From an uncultured Bacillota bacterium (GTDB taxonomy: Bacteria; Bacillota; Clostridia; Tissierellales; Tissierellaceae), in assembly GCA_937951995.1 (NCBI GenBank), contig CALGAG010000200.1, forward strand, positions 1 to 36,913: a stretch of DNA of 36,913 bases, given 5' to 3'. The notes beneath the pieces are model-generated. The model was not told the DNA's origin, searched no databases, and was given only the letters and a program-made list of their open reading frames with translations. The translations under genes and the position numbers were made by a program. This document shows positions 33,903 through 36,913 of the stretch, one piece after another (the first letter of the stretch is position 1; the number at the start of each line of letters is the position of its first letter).

Positions 33903-33959
33903 AGAAAAATATGGAATAATTTGATACCAACTAATATTAACCAAGAAGGAGGGAAATGG

Positions 33960-34898
33960 ATGATTTATGATGTAGTTATTATTGGAGCTGGTCCAGCTGG
34001 GCTTTCAGCAGGCTTGTATGCTGCCAGAGCCAGAATGAGCACCTTGATAATCGAGAAGGAAGCGGCAGGTGGACAGATAGCCACCACGGATGAGGTTGCT
34101 AACTATCCTGGATCTGTTGAAGATGCCACCGGACCATCACTTGTAGCCAGAATGGTTGAGCAGGCTGAAGGTTTCGGTGCAAAAAGAATTTCTGACACCA
34201 TTGAAAGCGTAGATGTGGCTGGAAAGATAAAGATTCTTAAGGGTGAAAAGGAAGAATATCAGGCCAGGACTGTAATTGTCGCAACAGGAGCAGTGCCAAA
34301 GCACATTGGATGTCCAGGAGAGAAGGAGCTCACAGGTAGAGGGGTTTCCTACTGTGCAACCTGTGACGGAGCTTTCTTTGAGGACCTTGAAGTATTTGTA
34401 GTAGGTGGAGGAGACTCAGCTGTTGAGGAAGCCATGTACCTAACTAAGTTTGCAAGAAAGGTTACCATTGTCCACCGAAGAGACCAGTTAAGAGCCGCCA
34501 AGTCCATTCAGGAAAAGGCATTGAAGAACGAAAAGATTGAATATCTTTGGGATTCTGTAATAACTGAGCTTAAGGGAGATGGACTCCTTGAATCCATGGT
34601 AGTCAAGAATGTCAAGACAGGTGAGGAAAGTGAAATCTTTGCTGATGAGGATGACGGAACCTTTGGAGTATTTGTCTTTGTAGGATACGATCCGGCAAAT
34701 AAACTTTTTGAGGGTCTGGTCCAGATGGAAAATGGGTATATAGTCACTGATGACAATATGGCAACTAATATTCCTGGAGTCTTCGCTGCAGGAGACAACA
34801 GGGTTAAGTCACTTAGACAGGTTGTAACTGCCACAGCAGATGGTGCAATTGCAGCAACTCAGGCAGAGAAGTATATAGAGAATAATTTCGAAGAATAG
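33960..34898 (+). CDS. trxB: Thioredoxin reductase
   Basis: A 312-residue FAD- and NADPH-dependent enzyme that reduces thioredoxin. FAD binding: GAGPAGLSAG near the N-terminus and GVFAAGD near the C-terminus. The redox-active disulfide is C132-A-T-C135. The NADPH domain has VVGGGDSAVEEA and VHRRDQLRA (about 171-179), whose arginines fit NADPH use. It is the first gene of the glycine reductase operon and supplies electrons through TrxA to selenoprotein A. The ATG at 33960 follows AAGGAGGG; the longer reading frame from 33876 starts inside the riboswitch terminator. Confidence 0.95.
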   Translation: MIYDVVIIGAGPAGLSAGLYAARARMSTLIIEKEAAGGQIATTDEVANYPGSVEDATGPSLVARMVEQAEGFGAKRISDTIESVDVAGKIKILKGEKEEYQARTVIVATGAVPKHIGCPGEKELTGRGVSYCATCDGAFFEDLEVFVVGGGDSAVEEAMYLTKFARKVTIVHRRDQLRAAKSIQEKALKNEKIEYLWDSVITELKGDGLLESMVVKNVKTGEESEIFADEDDGTFGVFVFVGYDPANKLFEGLVQMENGYIVTDDNMATNIPGVFAAGDNRVKSLRQVVTATADGAIAATQAEKYIENNFEE

Positions 34899-34908
34899 GA
34901 GGGATACT

Positions 34909-35226
34909 ATGATCGAATTAAACAAGGAGAACTTTGAGGAAGAGGTACTAACTGCTGAAGGAACAGTGTTGGTGGATTTCTGGAGTCCTTCATGCGAGCC
35001 ATGCAAGGCGCTTATGCCTCATGTACATGAGCTTGAAGAGGAGTTTGGAGACAAAATCAAGTTTACTTCACTTGACATTACAAAGGCAAGAAGGGTTGCA
35101 ATTGGGCAAAAGGTTCTTGGACTTCCAGTAATTGCAATCTACCAGAATGGTGAAAGAGTGGACGGAGTCGTTGGAGATGAGGCTACCACTAAATCCGTTA
35201 AGGAGCTTGTAGAAAAATACAGCTAG
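34909..35226 (+). CDS. trxA: Thioredoxin of the glycine reductase system
   Basis: A 105-residue thioredoxin. The active site reads W-S-P-S-C-E-P-C (C29, C32), differing from the usual W-C-G-P-C by shifting the Trp-Cys spacing and replacing Gly with Glu. The cis-proline is P73 in LGLPVIAIY. It passes electrons from TrxB to the glycine reductase selenoprotein A. Non-standard active-site dipeptides are known for thioredoxins in glycine reductase operons. AGGAGGG ribosome site; trxB ends 10 bases upstream. Confidence 0.93.
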   Translation: MIELNKENFEEEVLTAEGTVLVDFWSPSCEPCKALMPHVHELEEEFGDKIKFTSLDITKARRVAIGQKVLGLPVIAIYQNGERVDGVVGDEATTKSVKELVEKYS

Positions 35227-35250
35227 TCCAAGGGGACTAAAAGTTTTTCA
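35224..35250 (+). terminator. Weak hairpin between trxA and grdE
   Basis: TAGTCC (35224-35229) pairs with GGACTA (35234-35239), followed by AAAAGTTTTTC. It may be a partial attenuator or processing site. Confidence 0.3.
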
Positions 35251-35288
35251 CTTAGATAGCAACCAAATATTTCGAGGAGGTGAAGCAA

Positions 35289-36575
35289 ATGCGTCTTGAG
35301 TTAGGAAAGATACTAATAAAAGATGTAGTATTCGGTGATTCAACCAAGCTTGATAATGGGGTTCTAACTATAAACAAGTCTGAATTGATTGAACTTGTTA
35401 TGGAGGATGAGCACATTAAATCAGTGGATGTTGATATTGCCAAGCCAGGTGAGAGTGTTAGAATTACACCTGTGAAGGACGTAGTTGAACCAAGGGTTAA
35501 GGTGGAAGGACCTGGAGGGGTATTCCCAGGAGTACTATCAAAGGTTGACGTTGTAGGCTCTGGAAAGACCAACGTACTGAAGGGTTGTTCAGTTATGACA
35601 ACCGGTAAGATAGTTGGATTCCAGGAAGGTATCGTTGATATGTGTGGTCCTGGTGCTGACTATACTCCGTTTTCAAAGCTGATTAACATCGTTGTTAATT
35701 GCGAGCCTGTTGACGGACTTAAGCAGCATGACCATGAGAAAGCAGTGAGGTTTGCAGGCTTTAAGTCAGCTGCATATATTGCTGAAACAGCTAAATCAGT
35801 CACACCAGATGAAGTGGAAGTTTTTGAAACTGACACATTTGTTGATGGAATGAAAAAGTATCCTGACCTTCCAAAGGTAGGATATGTTCACATGCTTCAG
35901 ACACAGGGACTACTTCATGATACCTACGTTTATGGAGTGGATGCAAAGCAGATTGTCCCTACAATTCTTTACCCAACTGAGATCATGGATGGGGCAATTG
36001 TAAGTGGAAACTGCGTATCAGCATGTGATAAGAACACCACCTACCATCACCTGAACAATCCAGTTGTTCATGACCTGTTGGCAGCTCACGGAAAAGAGAT
36101 CAATTATGTTGGAAACATAATCACCAATGAGAATGTTTATCTGGCTGACAAGGAAAGATCATCAAACTGGACGGCCAAGTTGGCAGAATACCTTAACCTT
36201 GATGGAGTTGTAATATCCCAGGAAGGTTTCGGAAACCCAGATACAGACCTAATAATGAACTGCAAGAAAATTGAAGAGAAGGACATCAAGACCGTAATAA
36301 TCACTGATGAGTATGCGGGAAGAGACGGTGCAAGTCAGTCACTTGCTGATGCGGACAAGTCTGCAGATGCAGTTGTTACTGGTGGAAATGCAAATGAGGT
36401 GATAACCCTACCAAAGATGGACAAGGTTATTGGTACACTTGCATATACTGATATCATAGCAGGTGGATTCGATGGAAGTTTGGCAGATGATGGAACAATA
36501 ACAGTTGAGATTCAGGCCATCACAGGTGCAACAAACGAAATGGGATTCAACAAGATGTCAGCTAAAGGATTCTAG
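35289..36575 (+). CDS. grdE: Glycine reductase component B proprotein (alpha/beta subunits)
   Basis: A 428-residue proprotein of the substrate-binding component B. It is cleaved between N241 and C242 in IVSGNCVSACDKNTTYHH; in characterised GrdE the new N-terminal cysteine becomes a pyruvoyl group that binds glycine as a Schiff base. The region around the site and the ATNEMG-type C-terminus are strongly conserved. Together with GrdB (expected beyond the window) it hands a carboxymethyl group to GrdA. The ATG at 35289 follows GAGGAGGTG; the GTG at 35280 lies within that site. Confidence 0.96.
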   Translation: MRLELGKILIKDVVFGDSTKLDNGVLTINKSELIELVMEDEHIKSVDVDIAKPGESVRITPVKDVVEPRVKVEGPGGVFPGVLSKVDVVGSGKTNVLKGCSVMTTGKIVGFQEGIVDMCGPGADYTPFSKLINIVVNCEPVDGLKQHDHEKAVRFAGFKSAAYIAETAKSVTPDEVEVFETDTFVDGMKKYPDLPKVGYVHMLQTQGLLHDTYVYGVDAKQIVPTILYPTEIMDGAIVSGNCVSACDKNTTYHHLNNPVVHDLLAAHGKEINYVGNIITNENVYLADKERSSNWTAKLAEYLNLDGVVISQEGFGNPDTDLIMNCKKIEEKDIKTVIITDEYAGRDGASQSLADADKSADAVVTGGNANEVITLPKMDKVIGTLAYTDIIAGGFDGSLADDGTITVEIQAITGATNEMGFNKMSAKGF

Positions 36576-36625
36576 AGAGAGCAAAACAAGTAAATAAAAA
36601 ATAATAAATGAAAGGATGTGGCAAG

Positions 36626-36913
36626 ATGTCAATTTTTAACGAAAACTCAAAAGTAATCGTAATTGGCGATAGAGATGGAATTCCAGGGCCAGCCATGGAA
36701 GAATGCATAAAGACCACACCTGCAGAGGTAGTATTTTCAGCGACAGAATGTTTTGTCTGAACGGCTGCAGGAGCAATGGATCTTGAGAATCAGAAGAGGG
36801 TAAAGGACCTAGCTGAGAAATACGGAGCGGAGAACGTTGTAGTATTGATCGGTGGAGGAGAAGCTGAATCAGCAGGATTGGCTGCAGAGACAGTTACAGC
36901 AGGAGACCCTACA
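36626..36913 (+). CDS. grdA: Glycine reductase selenoprotein A (partial, runs off window)
   Basis: The first 96 codons of GrdA, a small selenoprotein that receives a carboxymethyl group on selenium and passes it to component C, being reset by thioredoxin. The reading frame is open to the window end except for one UGA at codon 45 (36758-36760) in the motif T-E-C-F-V-U-T-A-A-G-A, where U is selenocysteine. C42 and U45 form the redox pair. IGDRDGIPGPAMEECIKTTP is the typical N-terminus. AAAGGATGTG ribosome site; grdE ends 50 bases upstream. A standard-code gene caller would break this gene at the UGA. Confidence 0.96.
36758..36760 (+). other. UGA selenocysteine codon in grdA
   Basis: In-frame UGA at codon 45 within the C-x-x-U motif. 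The sequence just 3' (from 36761) can form only a short TGC/GCA hairpin by eye, so the bacterial SECIS is predicted here but not convincingly resolved. Confidence 0.93.

Noticed and set aside
33876..33959. N-terminal extension of trxB starting at 33876
   Set aside because: It would begin inside the riboswitch terminator and T run, lacks a ribosome site, and the FAD-binding MIYDVVIIGAGPAG start at 33960 has AAGGAGGG.
36758..36760. In-frame stop suggesting grdA is a pseudogene
   Set aside because: The frame resumes perfectly, and the UGA sits exactly at the known selenocysteine position of the C-x-x-U motif.
1..36913. Mobile elements, CRISPR arrays, tRNA and rRNA genes
   Set aside because: I saw no transposase or integrase genes, no regularly spaced direct repeats, and no tRNA- or rRNA-like sequences on either strand.

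Overview
The window reads as chromosomal DNA of an anaerobic, amino-acid-fermenting Firmicute (Clostridia/Tissierellia type). This is inferred from the AT-rich DNA, strong GGAGG-type ribosome binding sites, consensus sigma-A promoters, clostridial protein families, and above all the start of a selenocysteine-containing glycine reductase operon under a tandem glycine riboswitch. I see no prophage, insertion sequence, CRISPR array, tRNA or rRNA. Coding density is high and most genes are housekeeping or catabolic.

Layout. 1-5.2 kb: a tripeptidase (pepT) facing left, then a DegV protein, an EEP-fold hydrolase, a HAD phosphatase and a GerMN lipoprotein facing right. 5.3-7.1 kb: a UvrD-like helicase facing left. 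7.3-11.1 kb: PAP2 phosphatase, nitroreductase-like protein, TPR protein, methionine aminopeptidase and a hemolysin III-type membrane protein. 11.3-15.5 kb: AbgT-type transporter with an M20 peptidase, then a MATE transporter. 15.5-18.8 kb: DUF1667 protein (left), then MgtC/SapB protein, cyclophilin, a QueG-like iron-sulfur protein and thymidine kinase. 18.8-22 kb (left): a PadR-DUF1700-DUF4097 module and RodA/FtsW. 22-26.9 kb: QueG, glycine C-acetyltransferase, DUF503 protein, endonuclease III and a VanW protein. 26.9-30.5 kb: a cobalamin riboswitch and its ABC importer btuF-btuC-btuD, whose ATPase carries an extra C-terminal domain. 30.5-33.6 kb: Cof-type HAD phosphatase, TrmL and a Na/phosphate cotransporter. 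33.6 kb to the end: promoter, tandem glycine riboswitch, trxB, trxA, grdE and the first 96 codons of grdA, with an in-frame UGA read as selenocysteine in a C-F-V-U motif.

How it fits together. Peptides are imported and cut (AbgT, PepT, M20 peptidase). Glycine can be made from or converted to threonine-type intermediates (Kbl), and surplus glycine switches on glycine reductase. In that enzyme, thioredoxin reductase and thioredoxin pass electrons to selenoprotein A, and acetyl phosphate is formed from phosphate, which the neighbouring Na/Pi cotransporter could help supply. Two riboswitches (cobalamin and glycine) and one probable PadR operator are the clearest regulatory sites. The features most worth a second look are the extra domain on BtuD, the overlap between the glycine aptamer-2 P1 helix and the terminator, the PadR operator over its own -35 box, the Glu-Pro thioredoxin active site, and a possible in-frame leader start running through the cobalamin terminator. 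I did not find a clearly undescribed multi-gene system.
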